Positions 1-5,639 of a stretch of 5,802 nucleotides of DNA are shown here, one piece after another. Made by a program: the position numbers and the translations under genes. This DNA is from Candidatus Sulfopaludibacter sp. SbA3 (GTDB taxonomy: Bacteria > Acidobacteriota > Terriglobia > Bryobacterales > Bryobacteraceae): contig OKRF01000002.1 of the NCBI GenBank assembly GCA_900290315.1, positions 56,966 through 62,767 on the forward strand, in the 5' to 3' direction. Below the pieces are notes generated by a model, which was not told the origin of the DNA, searched no databases, and saw nothing but the letters and a program-made list of their open reading frames with translations. Each line of letters opens with the position of its first letter. Position 1 is the first letter of the stretch.

Positions 1-195
1 CACCTGGCGGAGATGCCGGATATCGCCGCGAAGATCGGAATCGAACTGCGCAACCGCTACGTGATCGGTTATACGCCCACCGACGCCCAGCGCGACGGAC
101 GCTATCATCATGTTCAGGTCAAGGTAGTGCCTCCACATGGTTTGCCCACGTTGCGCGCATACTGGCGGATGGGGTACTACGCGCCTACCAGGTGA
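1..195 (+). CDS. C-terminal end of a VWFA-related (acidobacterial-type) protein, 5' truncated
   Basis: The reading frame is open from the first base and ends at TGA 193-195, giving 64 residues with no start in the window. The visible part carries IAAKIGIELRNRYVIGYTP, then a charged DGRYHHVQVKV strand and a terminal LPTLRAYWRMGYYAP. From memory, this pattern (an ELRxxYxxGY block, a strand, then GYYAP at the C-terminus) is typical of the tail of the secreted or periplasmic VWFA-related proteins that are numerous in Acidobacteria. The VWA fold and any MIDAS metal-site residues would lie upstream, outside the window. The exact role is unknown; these proteins are presumed to act in adhesion or protein-protein contacts. 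It is convergent with the heme operon and probably unrelated to it. The family call rests on the tail only. Confidence 0.68.
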   Translation, partial: HLAEMPDIAAKIGIELRNRYVIGYTPTDAQRDGRYHHVQVKVVPPHGLPTLRAYWRMGYYAPTR

Positions 196-200
196 AAGAC

Positions 201-229
201 GACAGACCACAAAAGACGCTTGGTCTGTC
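201..229. terminator. Candidate bidirectional terminator hairpin between convergent genes
   Basis: GACAGACCA (201-209) and TGGTCTGTC (221-229) are perfect reverse complements, forming a 9-bp stem with an 11-base loop. It fills almost all of the 34-base gap between the stop codons of the VWFA-related gene (195) and the uridine kinase gene (230), where a shared terminator is expected. Neither side has a proper T-tract; the minus-strand side continues with GTCTTTCACC. It is therefore not a textbook intrinsic terminator, and its role is inferred from position and symmetry. Confidence 0.5.
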
Positions 230-850
230 CTACGCGCCAGCGGCCGCTTTCGCGTGGTGCAAGGCTCCCATTACCGCGGCCGTCGAGCAGTCCAAGGGTT
301 CTTCTCCCGACACCACCAGGTCTGCGTACTTTCTGGTGGGATAGACGAACCACTCCGCTCCGGGCAGCACGGTACCGGCGTATTGCTCGCGCACCGACTC
401 GGGGGTGCGGCCGCGTTCGGCGACGTCGCGCTTGAGGCGGCGCTGAAAACAGACTTCGGGATCGGTCTGGACGAAGACCTTAGTGTGTAGAATGCCGCGC
501 AGTTCCGGCCAATAGAAGACGAAGAGGCCTTCCACGATGACGAATTCGTGCGGCTCGATGATCTTCGTGCCGGGCAAGCGGGTGTGTTCGGTGAACGAGT
601 ATACTGGCTCTTCGAAGGCGCGACCCCCGGTCAGGTCGCGCAGATGTTCGTGCAGCAACTCCCAATCGATTGCGTCGGGGTGGTCGAAGTTGGTCCTGGC
701 CCGCTCTGCCAACGGCAGATGGTTGATGGCGCGGTAGTAGGAATCGAGCGAAACGATGGAGGTTCCCGGGAGTCTCAGGCAGAGTTGTTTGGCCAACTCC
801 GTCTTTCCTGAACTGGACGGACCGGCAATCCCGATGATGTGTGGTCTCAT
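230..850 (-). CDS. udk: Uridine kinase (P-loop nucleoside kinase)
   Basis: This 206-residue protein should phosphorylate uridine (and cytidine) with ATP or GTP to give UMP (CMP) in cytoplasmic pyrimidine salvage. A Walker A P-loop, GPSSSGKT, lies at residues 10-17. It is followed by DSYY (36-39) and NFDHPDAID (54-62), the substrate-binding blocks of uridine kinases. PVYSF (82-86), the hydrophobic Walker-B-like strand VIVEGLFVF (104-112) and the arginine-rich lid KRDVAERGRT (140-149) complete the fold. The length matches single-domain bacterial Udk (about 205-215 residues). The ATG start at 850-848 overlaps the cobA-hemD stop as ATGA, so translation is probably coupled to the upstream gene; no clear Shine-Dalgarno sequence is seen. 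It is the last gene of the operon. Its presence among heme genes is odd functionally but may simply reflect co-transcription. A related phosphoribulokinase/uridine-kinase family activity cannot be excluded. Confidence 0.9.
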   Translation of the reverse strand: MRPHIIGIAGPSSSGKTELAKQLCLRLPGTSIVSLDSYYRAINHLPLAERARTNFDHPDAIDWELLHEHLRDLTGGRAFEEPVYSFTEHTRLPGTKIIEPHEFVIVEGLFVFYWPELRGILHTKVFVQTDPEVCFQRRLKRDVAERGRTPESVREQYAGTVLPGAEWFVYPTRKYADLVVSGEEPLDCSTAAVMGALHHAKAAAGA

Positions 851-2376
851 TGGTCTGACGGGGGAGTCACTCTAGTTTCGCATATCCGCCGCACGGCATC
901 CAGCAATCCTTCGATGGTGAATTCAGCGGCTTCGATGGTGACTCCGATTCCCAGGTCGCGGGCGGTGCGCGTGGTGATGGGACCGATGGAGGCGACCGGC
1001 ACGCCGCGCAACGAATCGGCGCCAGCAAGGGAGACGAAATTCTGGACAGTGGAGGAACTGGTGAAGGTGATGCAGTCGCAGGCCAGAATGCCAGCGGCGT
1101 TGAGCGGAAGGGCCGCGCTGAGTTCGGGCAGGATTGTGCGATACGCCTCCACCACGTCCACCTGTGCGCCGCGGCGGGCAAGTTCCGCGGGCACCAGGTC
1201 GCGAGCGGCCGCGGCGCGTGGCAGCAGCACGCGCTTGCCAGCCAGGAGGTGCCCCGCGAAGGATTCCAACAGACTTTCGGCGACGTACTCTTTGCCCATG
1301 AGGTCGACTTTCAGGTGCAGCGACTCGACTGCCGCGCGCGTGGCGGGGCCGATGGCACAGATGCGGGCGCGCAGGGATCGGAAGTCGGAGGCCGATTGGT
1401 CCAGACGCTCCACGAAGAAGCGGACGCCGTTGGCGCTGGTGAAAATCAGGTAGTCGTAAGAAGGCAGATTGGCGATGGCGCGGTCGAGTTGCCCGTAGTC
1501 CGCGGCGGGCTGGATCTCAATGGCCGGTATTTCGATGACAGCGGCGCCCAAAGATTCCAGGCGCGACGAGAGGGCTCCAGCCTGACTGCGGGCCCGGGTC
1601 ACTACGATACGCTTGCCGAAGAGCGGGAGCCGCTCGTACCAATCCAGTTTCTCGCGAAGCCGCACCACTTCGCCTACGATGATGGTAGCGGGTGGCTTCA
1701 TGGCATGCTGTTCGATGAGGCCGGGGAGCGTGGCCAAAGTGCCGCTGAGGGTTTCCTGATCGGGCCGGGTAGCCCAGCGGACGGCCATGGCTGGTGTCTC
1801 GGGCGAGCGGCCCCGCGATACCAGTTCGCGCGCGATTTCGGGGAAGGTGGTGAGACCCATGAAGATTACCAGCGTTTCGCTCATCCCCACCTTGTCCCAA
1901 TCGATGCGGTCGACTGCGTGGCCGGTGACGAAGGTGACGGCGGAGGTGTGCTCGCGATGCGTGAGCGGCACGCCGGTGTAGGCGGCGATGCCGAGCGGCG
2001 TGGTGACGCCGGGGACGACTTCGAAGGGAATGCCGGCGTCCGCCAGCGCCTCGGCTTCTTCGCCGCCGCGGCCGAAGATGAACGGGTCGCCGCCTTTCAA
2101 GCGCACCACGGTGAGCCCGCGGCGGGCACGCTCGATGAGCAACGCGCAGATCTCTTCCTGGGTGAAGGCGTGGGCCGACTTCTTTTTGCCCACGTAGAGC
2201 CGTTCAGCCTGAGGCGGGGCGAGATCGACCAGGGCGTCGGCAGCGAGGTGGTCGTACAGCACGGAGTCCGCGGATTCCAGGATATGGCGGCCTTTGACCG
2301 TGATGAGAGAGGGATCGCCGGGACCCGCGCCGACGAGGTAGACTTTACCGGACACTGGAATCAAGTCTTTCTTCAC
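847..2376 (-). CDS. cobA-hemD: Fused uroporphyrinogen-III C-methyltransferase / uroporphyrinogen-III synthase
   Basis: This 509-residue bifunctional protein joins SUMT to uroporphyrinogen-III synthase. The CobA half (about 10-245) has the SAM-binding VGAGPGDP (15-22), VRLKGGDPFIFGRGGEEAEA (91-110), VPGVTTPLGIAAYTGVPLTH (121-140) and a late PPATIIVGEVV strand. It would methylate uroporphyrinogen III to precorrin-2 for siroheme or B12. The HemD half (about 254-498) has VVTRARSQAGALSSRLESLG (258-277), DYLIFTSANGVRFF (308-321), CAIGPATRAAVE (340-351), VLLPRAAAARDL (383-394), ITFTSSSTV (436-444) and the closing TIEGLL motif (487-492). It cyclises hydroxymethylbilane to uroporphyrinogen III. Such fusions are known in several phyla. 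The GTG at 2376 lies at the edge of an inverted repeat and lacks a Shine-Dalgarno sequence. The GTG at 2355-2353 would give the family-typical N-terminus MSGKVYLVGAG and may be the true start. The stop overlaps the udk start by four bases. Function is near certain; only the start is open. Confidence 0.93.
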   Translation of the reverse strand: MKKDLIPVSGKVYLVGAGPGDPSLITVKGRHILESADSVLYDHLAADALVDLAPPQAERLYVGKKKSAHAFTQEEICALLIERARRGLTVVRLKGGDPFIFGRGGEEAEALADAGIPFEVVPGVTTPLGIAAYTGVPLTHREHTSAVTFVTGHAVDRIDWDKVGMSETLVIFMGLTTFPEIARELVSRGRSPETPAMAVRWATRPDQETLSGTLATLPGLIEQHAMKPPATIIVGEVVRLREKLDWYERLPLFGKRIVVTRARSQAGALSSRLESLGAAVIEIPAIEIQPAADYGQLDRAIANLPSYDYLIFTSANGVRFFVERLDQSASDFRSLRARICAIGPATRAAVESLHLKVDLMGKEYVAESLLESFAGHLLAGKRVLLPRAAAARDLVPAELARRGAQVDVVEAYRTILPELSAALPLNAAGILACDCITFTSSSTVQNFVSLAGADSLRGVPVASIGPITTRTARDLGIGVTIEAAEFTIEGLLDAVRRICETRVTPPSDQ

Positions 2377-2500
2377 CGCGGAGACGCGGAGGCGCGGAGG
2401 AAGACGCGGAGAAAAGCTGAGAAAAGCTGGCTGTTGCGCGACGAGGACCTACCTCTTTGTGTTCTCCGCGTTTTCCTCCGCGTCTCCGCGTCTCCGCGGT
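2375..2500. repeat. 126-bp long inverted repeat (39-bp arms) built of CGCGGAG units
   Basis: The left arm 2375-2413 and right arm 2462-2500 are reverse complements at 37 of 39 positions, with a 48-base loop. Each arm carries four copies of CGCGGAG (left: 2377, 2385, 2393, 2405; right, inverted: 2464, 2476, 2484, 2492). The two mismatches (2392/2483 and 2403/2472) are G-T on the plus strand, so plus-strand RNA would pair throughout using G-U wobble. The operon's own minus-strand RNA would have two A-C mismatches. The loop holds a 10-base near-duplication of GAAAAGCTGR (2411-2430). The element fills the only real gap in the operon, between the hemC stop and cobA-hemD start. No T-tract follows the stem on the minus strand, so it is not a standard terminator. 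From memory, GGAGACGCGGAGG-type intergenic palindromes recur in many large GC-rich genomes. I see no target-site duplication. Confidence 0.9.
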
Positions 2501-2511
2501 AATAGTCGAGA

Positions 2512-3408
2512 TCACGTGTACACAGACTCCAGGATCTGGCGGGCGCCGAGATCGAGGAGGGTTTGGCCTAAGCGGCGGCCCAGGGATTCGGCTTCGGCGA
2601 CGGGGCCTTGGGATTCGGCGCGGACGATTTCGCTTCCATCCGGCGATGCTACCACGCCGAGCAGGCGGACGGTGCCGCGTTCAATTGTGGCATGGGCGCC
2701 GATGGGCACCTGGCAGCCGCCGCCCAGCGATGCCAGCACACCGCGTTCGGCCAGCACGGCGGCGCGCGTGTCCGGATGATCGAGGGCGGAACAGGCGTCA
2801 AAGCCGGGTCCCGCGGCACGGGTTTCGATGGCCAGGGCTCCCTGACCCACAGCGGAGCACATGACCTCCGCGGACAGAATTTCGGCGATGCGATCGCCCC
2901 ACCCCAGGCGCATCAAACCGGCGGCGGCTAGCAGGATGGCATCATACTGGCCCTCATCCAGCTTGCGCAGGCGCGTATCCAGGTTGCCGCGGACGGATTC
3001 TATGGCAAGGTCGGGACGCAATTTGCGCAGTTGCGCGCTTCGCCGCAAGGAACTTGTGCCGACGCGGGCGCCCTGGGGAAGATCGGCGATACGCTTGCCG
3101 ATGACGGCATCGCGCGGATCTGCCCGTTCCGGAACGGCGGACAGCACCAGTCCTTCGGGCAATTCCGTGGGCAGGTCTTTCAGGCTGTGGACGGCCAGGT
3201 CGGCGCGGCCATCCAGCAGGGCCTCTTCGATTTCCTTGGTGAAGAGCCCCTTGCTGCCGACCTTGGCCAGCGGGACGTCGGTGATCTTATCGCCCGTGGT
3301 TCTAATAATCTCGATGCGGCATTCGTGGCCGGCGGCGGAGAGTTGCCCCTGCACCCAATGTGCCTGCCACAACGCCAGTTGGGAACCGCGCGATGCGATG
3401 ACGAGCAT
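2512..3408 (-). CDS. hemC: Hydroxymethylbilane synthase (porphobilinogen deaminase)
   Basis: This complete 298-residue cytoplasmic enzyme joins four porphobilinogens into hydroxymethylbilane, the substrate of the HemD domain encoded next. The N-terminus IASRGSQLALWQA (4-16) is the family signature. It is followed by IRTTGDKITD (35-44), GLFTKEIEEALL (54-65) and VHSLKDLPT (73-81), whose Asp78 is the expected catalytic aspartate. GTSSLRRSAQL (117-127) and VRGNLDTRL (139-147) supply cofactor and substrate arginines. LGGGCQVPIGAHA (228-240) contains Cys232, which should carry the covalent dipyrromethane cofactor. Length is normal for the family (about 300). The ATG at 3408-3406 is two bases after the hemA stop. 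A GCAGGA ribosome site (3415-3420) sits six bases upstream inside the hemA end, so HemC can be made independently of the broken hemA. An unshifted hemA frame also runs into this gene in frame. Confidence 0.97.
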   Translation of the reverse strand: MLVIASRGSQLALWQAHWVQGQLSAAGHECRIEIIRTTGDKITDVPLAKVGSKGLFTKEIEEALLDGRADLAVHSLKDLPTELPEGLVLSAVPERADPRDAVIGKRIADLPQGARVGTSSLRRSAQLRKLRPDLAIESVRGNLDTRLRKLDEGQYDAILLAAAGLMRLGWGDRIAEILSAEVMCSAVGQGALAIETRAAGPGFDACSALDHPDTRAAVLAERGVLASLGGGCQVPIGAHATIERGTVRLLGVVASPDGSEIVRAESQGPVAEAESLGRRLGQTLLDLGARQILESVYT

Positions 3409-3414
3409 GATCAA

Positions 3415-3420
3415 TCCTGC
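3415..3420 (-). promoter_or_regulatory. Ribosome binding site of hemC
   Basis: The minus strand reads GCAGGA, six bases before the hemC ATG and inside the last codons of hemA. It is the clearest Shine-Dalgarno match in the operon and fixes the hemC start at 3408. It allows initiation without readthrough from hemA. Confidence 0.7.
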
Positions 3421-3854
3421 AGGTGAAACGCCTTTCTGATGGCGGCGACCACGTGCGCGCCTTCGGGCTGTCCGGCGTGATTGCGAAGTTCGGAAATGGG
3501 GCCATGCGCGACCTTGTTGATGATGCCGCGGGTCAGCATTTCGAGCGCCTGCTCCTGATCCGGCGAGAAGGGGCCGAACTTGCGGCGGACCTTCTCCAGT
3601 TCGCCGGTGCGGATCTGCTCCAGTTGCTCCTGCAGGCTGACGATGGTGGGAGTGACTTCGGCGATTTTGAGCCGCGCCATGGTGCGGTCGACTTCGTCGG
3701 CTACCAGCGCCTCGGCATGCTCGGCCTCTTTCATGCGTTCGCGGAGATTGGCGTTGACCACTCCCTGCAGGTCGTCGATGTCGTACAGGAAAACGTTGTC
3801 GATTTCGTTTACGGAAGGCTCGATATTGCGCGGCACGGCGATATCGATCAGGAA

Positions 3855-3861
3855 CATAGCG
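3855..3861 (-). other. Frameshift point in hemA
   Basis: On the minus strand the junction reads CGC (3861-3859, Arg269 of the first frame), a lone T (3858), then ATG (3857-3855, first residue of the resumed homology). Skipping T3858 restores the frame. The bases next to the site (GCCCGCTATGTTC) contain no homopolymer run longer than three and no obvious slippery heptamer. That makes a simple homopolymer miscall or programmed slippage less attractive than a small deletion. The lone T could be the last base of an ancestral proline codon (CCT) before ATG; this is inference. Confidence 0.85.
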
Positions 3862-4661
3862 GGCAGAGATGACGCGCTGCATCTCATCCTTGTGAAGGAT
3901 GTAATGCGGCGCTCCGGAAGACGTGATGACGATATCGACTTCGGGCAGCATGCTGACGAAGCGGGTGTATTCCACCGGCGTTCCCTGAAACAGGTTGGCC
4001 ATTTCCACGGCACGCTCGTGCGTGCGGTTGGTGACGAAGACGTGGGAAGCGCCGGAGCGGCGCAGGTGACGGGCGGCCAACTCGCTCATCTTGCCGGCAC
4101 CCACGATCATGATGGTGCGGCCGTTAAGGGATCCGAAAATCTTGCGCGACAGTTCCACCGCGGCATAGCTGACCGAAACGGCCATCTGGCCGATGCCGGT
4201 CTCCGAGCGGACGCGCTTGGCCACGCTGAAGGTGCGGCCCAGAAGGTTGTCCAGCCATCCGGTGAGCGTGCCGCAGTTCTTGGCGGCGGCATAGGCGGTC
4301 TTGAGTTGGCCCAGAATTTGGGGTTCGCCGACCACCATGGAATCCAGGCTGGCGGCCACGCGAAACAGGTGATGGATGGCCTCCTGCCCTTCGTGCCGGT
4401 AGATATGCGGTTCGATGGTCTCGATGCTGAGGGATTTCTGATGGACGAGGAACGAATCGACAATGGCCTGCGGGTCGGCGGCATCCTCGGTGGTCACGGT
4501 GATTTCGACGCGGTTGCAGGTGGAGAGGATGACCGCCTCGGTGACGCCCTCGCGGGCTTTTAGACTTTGTAGCGCGGCCGGCAGGGAGTCTTCGCGAAAG
4601 GCGAGACATTCACGCACCTCGACGGGTGCGGTCTTGTGACTCACGCCAGTGATCAGCAGCT

Positions 4662-5480
4662 TCATTTGAGCAACATGGCGCCCAGGCGGGCATGCGCAGC
4701 CCAGGTGAGCGCGGAAAAACCAAATACCGTAACGGTCATGATGGCAGCTTTGCGGCCGCGCCATCCGGCGGTGGTGCGCAGAAAGACCAGCACCATATAA
4801 ATCCCCCAGGTAAAAAATGAGATCGCGATTTTGGGCTGGCCGATCCAATCGGTCTTCAGTTCGATGAAGGCCCAGGTGCTTCCGGCGATCACGCCCAAGG
4901 TCATCAGCACGAAGCCCGACGCCATGGATTTCGAAATCAGGTCGTCCAGGGTGCCCAGTGCGGGGAGGCGGTAATAGAATTTGCGGGGCTTCTTGGCTTT
5001 CAGTTCGCGCTCCTGAAACAGGTAGAGCACCGAGGCCACGGCGGTGAGGAGCAACGCGGCGATGCCCAGCAGAACGAGCACGATGTGCACTGTGAGCCAC
5101 GTGGTACGCACAATCGGGCTGGACCAGGCGCTGACCGGGTTGCCCATAGTGGCCACCAGGACGGCCACGAAAACCAGCGGAAAGATGAACACGCTGAGGC
5201 TTTCCAGCTTGTAGCGCCAGTGAACAAACAAATAGACCACCACCACCAGAAAGGCGCACATGGAGAGGGTCTCGTAGAAATTGGTGATGGGACAGCGGTT
5301 GTTGACGATTCCCTCTTCCACGATGGAAACGAAGTGGAAGATGGAGCCCATGGAAAAGGCGCCGAGCGCGACACGGAACAGGTGCTCCCGCCGGCGAACC
5401 AGGGTAAGGATGGCGTGCAGGAGGCCTAAGGAGTACAGCGCGGCGGCCACGCGCAGCCAGATAACGCTCATTTCAGCCAT
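4662..5480 (-). CDS. ccsA: CcsA/HemX-family eight-helix membrane protein, degenerate WWD motif
   Basis: This 272-residue integral membrane protein has about eight hydrophobic segments (roughly 5-27, 36-55, 70-87, 94-111, 128-152, 187-205, 217-234, 245-262). That is the layout of the cytochrome c assembly (CcsA/ResC/HemX) family. Family blocks include CPITNFYETLSM (63-74), WLTVHIVLVLLGIAALLL (128-145) and FFTWGIYMVLVFLRTTAGWR (222-241). Candidate heme-ligand histidines are His22, His49, His132 and His263. The tryptophan-rich WGxxWxWDPK motif of true cytochrome c synthases is degraded to LKTDWIGQPK (208-217), keeping only Trp212 and Pro-Lys. Length is close to B. subtilis HemX, a membrane protein encoded beside hemA that influences GluTR level. 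The four-base ATGA overlap with hemA supports a HemX-like role over cytochrome c maturation. M1 at 5480 has a weak GGAT upstream; Met4 at 5471 is an alternative start. The family is clear; the function is inferred. Confidence 0.85.
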   Translation of the reverse strand: MAEMSVIWLRVAAALYSLGLLHAILTLVRRREHLFRVALGAFSMGSIFHFVSIVEEGIVNNRCPITNFYETLSMCAFLVVVVYLFVHWRYKLESLSVFIFPLVFVAVLVATMGNPVSAWSSPIVRTTWLTVHIVLVLLGIAALLLTAVASVLYLFQERELKAKKPRKFYYRLPALGTLDDLISKSMASGFVLMTLGVIAGSTWAFIELKTDWIGQPKIAISFFTWGIYMVLVFLRTTAGWRGRKAAIMTVTVFGFSALTWAAHARLGAMLLK

Positions 5481-5512
5481 GGACGATCCGGTAACGTAAA
5501 CTCTTAAATTAC

Positions 5513-5518
5513 ATTATA
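5513..5518 (-). promoter_or_regulatory. Candidate -10 box of the heme operon promoter
   Basis: The minus strand has a perfect TATAAT at 5518-5513, within an AT-rich island (about 5497-5520) in otherwise GC-rich DNA. It lies 32 bases before the CcsA/HemX-like start codon. This implies transcription starting near 5506 and a leader of about 25 bases. The hexamer 17 bases further upstream (GCGGAA, 5541-5536) is a poor -35 match, so an activator or another sigma preference may be involved. With coupled junctions downstream, this is the likely promoter of the whole operon. Confidence 0.6.
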
Positions 5519-5552
5519 TAGCCTGGGTTTCCGCGTTCCGCCCGCCGCGTGT

Positions 5553-5609
5553 GGGGGGATTGGGGGGAGAAGAAGCGGGGCGTCTCACCCGCCCCGGATG
5601 AAAATGGGG
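5553..5609. other. G-rich stretch with a small CGGGGCG hairpin upstream of the operon
   Basis: The plus strand carries G-runs at 5553-5558, 5562-5567, 5577-5580 and 5606-5609. Within this, CGGGGCG (5576-5582) pairs with CGCCCCG (5590-5596) around a 7-base loop. On the minus strand the hairpin is followed by CTTCTTCTCCCCCC. It could end transcription coming from the right, before the operon promoter, but it lacks a T-run. Spacing between the last G-runs is long, so quadruplex formation is doubtful. I see no gene here. Confidence 0.4.
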
Positions 5610-5639
5610 CAGGGAAAGGCGTCGGGATTTCGAGAGGGG

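Larger units (their letters stand above)
3411..4665 (-). pseudogene. hemA: Glutamyl-tRNA reductase, frameshifted near position 3858
   Basis: Glutamyl-tRNA reductase uses NADPH to reduce Glu-tRNA to glutamate-1-semialdehyde, the first committed step of C5 heme synthesis. The first frame (4665-3859, 269 residues) has the N-terminus ITGVSHKTAPVEVRE (5-19), the catalytic Cys50 in STCNR (48-52), SLDSMVVGEPQILGQ (106-120) and the NADPH-binding VGAGKMSELAARHL (188-201). It ends at EMQRVISAR. Homology resumes one base on, in the next frame, from 3857: MFLIDIAVPRNIEPSV, FLYDIDDLQGVV, then the helical dimerisation tail to TGA 3411. The two parts total 417 residues. In E. coli HemA about four residues (RNQP) separate the matching R and M, so about 11 bases appear lost. 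The ATG at 4665 overlaps the upstream gene's TGA. Every visible catalytic motif is intact, so this is either a sequence error or a very recent lesion. It is typed as pseudogene only because the frame is broken. Confidence 0.93.

Noticed and set aside
2375..2500. Intrinsic terminator after hemC
   Set aside because: On the transcribed (minus-strand) RNA the stem is followed by GAAGAAAGAC, not a U-run, and arms of 39 bp with a 48-base loop are unlike a normal terminator.
2375..2500. Insertion sequence or complete transposon
   Set aside because: There is no transposase and no visible target duplication. At most it is a small non-autonomous or palindromic dispersed repeat.
1249..2502. 417-codon plus-strand open frame
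   Set aside because: It lies antisense to cobA-hemD and runs through the inverted repeat. It has no recognisable motif, while the opposite strand is a well-conserved enzyme.
3855..3861. Programmed +1 frameshift in hemA
   Set aside because: No slippery heptamer or stop-codon pause site is visible, and conserved residues are missing at the junction, which fits a deletion better than recoding. It is not fully excluded without reads.
3580..4563. 327-codon plus-strand open frame opposite hemA
   Set aside because: It is antisense to conserved GluTR sequence, shows a low-complexity His/Gly/Asp-rich composition and has no supporting ribosome site or motif.
2512..5259. A single 915-codon minus-strand open frame, as if a giant membrane-HemA-HemC fusion
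   Set aside because: Codons 5259-4666 are an out-of-frame reading of the CcsA/HemX-like gene, and 3858-3409 are an out-of-frame reading of hemA. Only the 4665-3859 and 3408-2512 parts match protein families. Long spurious frames are common at this GC content.
5553..5609. Stable G-quadruplex
   Set aside because: Only two G-runs are close together. The loops to the third and fourth runs are 9 and 25 bases, and part of the stretch is better explained as a hairpin.
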